The notes beneath the pieces were generated by a model, which worked only from the letters and a program-made list of their open reading frames with translations, was not told the DNA's origin and did no database searches. From NCBI GenBank assembly GCA_021904315.1, contig CM038917.1, positions 1,426,001 through 1,490,000 of the forward strand: a stretch of DNA of 64,000 nt, read 5' to 3'. The DNA comes from Sphagnum magellanicum (Eukaryota > Streptophyta > Sphagnopsida > Sphagnales > Sphagnaceae). Positions 61,901-64,000 of this stretch are shown here, piece by piece; position 1 is the first letter of the stretch, and every line of letters starts with the position of its first letter. Made by a program: the position numbers and the translations under genes.

Positions 61901-62925
61901 ACTGGAAACTAGTGCGACAACCATGCATGGGGTTTTTTTTTTTTTTTTTTTGGCAAAGCTCCATCCTCCCTGAGTAGAGATGGAGGAGGCTGGAAGTGGG
62001 GCAGAATCACATATTATTATTATTAGTAGTATGGGGGGCATGGAAATATGTATGTACTAGTACTGGTGCAGGAAGCATGATGATTTGTTGGGCCTTACAG
62101 CAATGATGGAGTGCTCAAGTTTGGCCGCATTTGTGTGCAGGAAATGATGGGTGGGCTACTCTACTTTACCCGACTCCATTTACTGCGCTGCACGACACAC
62201 ACATCAGACAGCGCAGCCTCTCTTTGTTCAGGGTACAATACTCTTACTGTGTCAGCTGGCCGCCCCTGTGGAAACCACTGCCGCATTAAACAGACCTTTA
62301 AAGAACCGGTCTGTCGAATTTTTCTCCTCTACATATGTAGACTCTATGTGGACCCAGCGGTTTTTTCTTTAATTTTTATTTTTTATAATTTTTATTTTAA
62401 AATTACTTTTTAGGTTTTTGTTTTTTCAATTTTGTTATGTTGCCACACTGTCTATCATTCACAAGGAAATTTAGCCACGTTTGGCTATGGTACGGCTATG
62501 AAAGTAGAAATTTAGTAAATTTTTTTTCTATATTGGCTATTTTTCTTGAAGATTGTGTTAAAATAGGGCGTTATATATCCATTTCTGGCGAGTTTTCTGC
62601 AAAAAGGAACTTTTTGACAATTTTTTTAATGAAAAAAAAGCCAAATGGCAAAATTCGCCTCAAAGAAAATGCTGGTGACGATCTTCCATACGTATATTTA
62701 GGGAAATTTGGCACTATTCAAAATATGAAAGTAGACAATCTTAAGCACCCTTTCATGTGTAACAAAATTTGGTGATTTTTGGGGATTTTTTTCATTATTT
62801 CACAATTTTTTTTTCTAAACCAGGGAATTTGTAGTGGAATATTCTTTGTTCAAAATATTTTCACAAAATGACGAAAAATTCATCAAAACAAAATCACTAA
62901 GCCACACTGCGATCACCTGCAAATG
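61901..62925. other. Intergenic DNA with T runs, no gene seen
   Basis: A T run of about 20 bases lies at 61931-61950 and a short ATT repeat near 62014-62025. Frames at 62111-62413 and 62437-62775 have no recognisable products. Words such as 'ttagccacgtttggctat' (about 62470) hint at further, more diverged relatives of the 41-kb repeat. Confidence 0.4.
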
Positions 62926-63140
62926 GAATTAGCCAAATTTGGCTACAGGTCAGACAGGAATTAAAGTAGAAAAACTTAAAGAATCATGCTATATTTTGGC
63001 CACCTGTTGGAACCTACATTGTCTAAAATATGGCGATTTCAGATTTTATTTTTTTCCCTCCAAATCTCTTTTGACATTCTTTTCACAAAAATCCTTTGTA
63101 TGATGAGTCCAAGTGACAGAAAATATGCCTAAAACAAATT
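62926..63140. repeat. Single copy related to the 41-kb array and its flank
   Basis: 'tagccaaatttggctacagg' followed by 'tcagacaggaattaaagtag' matches the 85-bp unit. 'atatggcgatttcag', 'ttttttccctcc', 'cattcttttcacaaaa' and 'atcctttgtatgat' then match 41727-41800. So one unit plus its right-hand flank is present without tandem expansion. Confidence 0.75.
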
Positions 63141-63179
63141 GTTGATGTGGGTGGAGGGTGCTTTACCCCCAGTCAAATT

Positions 63180-64000
63180 GCTTTCTCAGAGAGGATGGCA
63201 CTTAGTGACCCAATTTTGTAGCCAAATTCCTCCCATGGAATGAATCCGCTGACCATTGTCACAAAATTCAGTTATTTAGTGACAAAATGTAGCCAAATTT
63301 TTCCCATGAAATGAGTATTGTGTGTGACTGTTGCACACAGAATTTGAGGTTATTTTGAAGCAATTTAGTGCCCAAGTGTTGCCAAATTCCTCCTGTGAAA
63401 TGAATTTGGTGACCATATTACACCCAACCATGGAGGGTTTATTTTGTGACAATTAGTGACAAAGTCTCTCCAAATTCCTCCCTGAACATGAATGTGGTGT
63501 GACCATTACACACAGAACTTGAGGGTTATTTTTTATGCAAATTAGTGATCCAATTTGTTACCCAATTCCTCCCACAAAGTCAAACTGGCAACGATCACTA
63601 GACACAGAAATTGAGGGTTATTTCTTAGGAAAAAATTAGTGGCAAATTGTTGCCAAACTGCTCCCCTTGGAATGAGCCCAATGGCCATTGCACACAAAAT
63701 TTGAGGGTTAGTTTAGGTTAATTAGTGGCAAAATGTCATCAAATTCCTCTCCAGAAATGAATCTGGCAACTACTACACTCAAAATTCGAGAGTTTAGAGT
63801 TATTTTGAGGCAAATTAGTGATGAATTGTGGTCAAATTCCTCCCATAAAATGACTCTGTGGCCATGAAACATAAAATTCAAGCATTATTTTAATCCAAAT
63901 CAGTGACCCAATTTGTTGCTAAATTCTTCCCATTAAATGAATCTCCTGAGCATTAGGCACAAATTTTGAGGGAAAATCACCATCAGGTTAGAGAACAGGC
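63180..64000. repeat. ~89-bp tandem array, at least nine copies, running off the window
   Basis: The word ATTCCTCC or a close variant starts at 63226, 63297, 63386, 63474, 63565, 63657, 63743, 63836 and 63923. Most spacings are 86-93 bases, the first is 71. Each unit holds 'tgaat(c/g)(t/c)ggtgaccatt', 'cacacaaaatttgagggtta' and 'gcaaattagtgac(c)aa'. Units differ at many positions, so the array is old. It is still going at the window edge. Confidence 0.85.

Overview
The window reads as nuclear DNA of a land plant. It is very AT-rich, genes are sparse and carry introns, and most recognisable sequence is decayed DNA transposons of plant type (hAT, CACTA-like, PIF/Harbinger, MITEs) plus many minisatellites. 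Nothing bacterial, organellar or viral was recognised, and no rRNA, tRNA or CRISPR array was found. I cannot name the species. The low gene density and thick layer of old DNA transposons would suit a large-genome plant, possibly non-flowering, but that is a weak inference.

Layout. 1-9.4 kb: AT-rich DNA with three copies of a ~700-bp dispersed repeat, a minisatellite and two triplet-rich tracts. 9.9-12.2 kb and 18.3-21.2 kb: two decayed copies (+ strand) of one hAT transposase family; the second is interrupted by a fourth copy of the ~700-bp repeat. A short foldback MITE (15.6 kb) and a GTT-rich minisatellite (16.7-17.6 kb) lie between them. 22.8-24.3 kb: a non-autonomous CACTA-like element with hairpin ends. 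24.25-28.5 kb: a second hAT-like family (+), split by unrelated AT-rich DNA. 28.5-37.2 kb: mostly anonymous DNA with MITE pieces and a 29-base G run.

37.3-41.05 kb (- strand): a set of short open segments whose splice sites and phases agree over much of their length. This is a putative unrecognised gene, or a decaying copy of one. Its 5' end abuts a clean 85-bp tandem array (41.0-41.7 kb). 43.96-44.28 kb: remnant of a PIF/Harbinger ORF1. 48.0-54.03 kb: a ~6-kb hAT element (- strand) with inverted terminal regions and a candidate 7-bp target duplication.

58.0-60.0 kb (- strand): the best gene, a two-exon extracellular leucine-rich-repeat protein of 454 residues. Its single intron holds an almost intact 398-bp MITE. 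The upstream flank (60.6-61.9 kb) is built of tandem repeats. 62.9-64 kb: a single copy related to the 41-kb repeat block, then a ~89-bp tandem array that runs off the window end.

Only the LRR gene is presented as a confident functional protein-coding gene. The transposase segments are all broken by stops and frameshifts, so they are annotated as pseudogenes.
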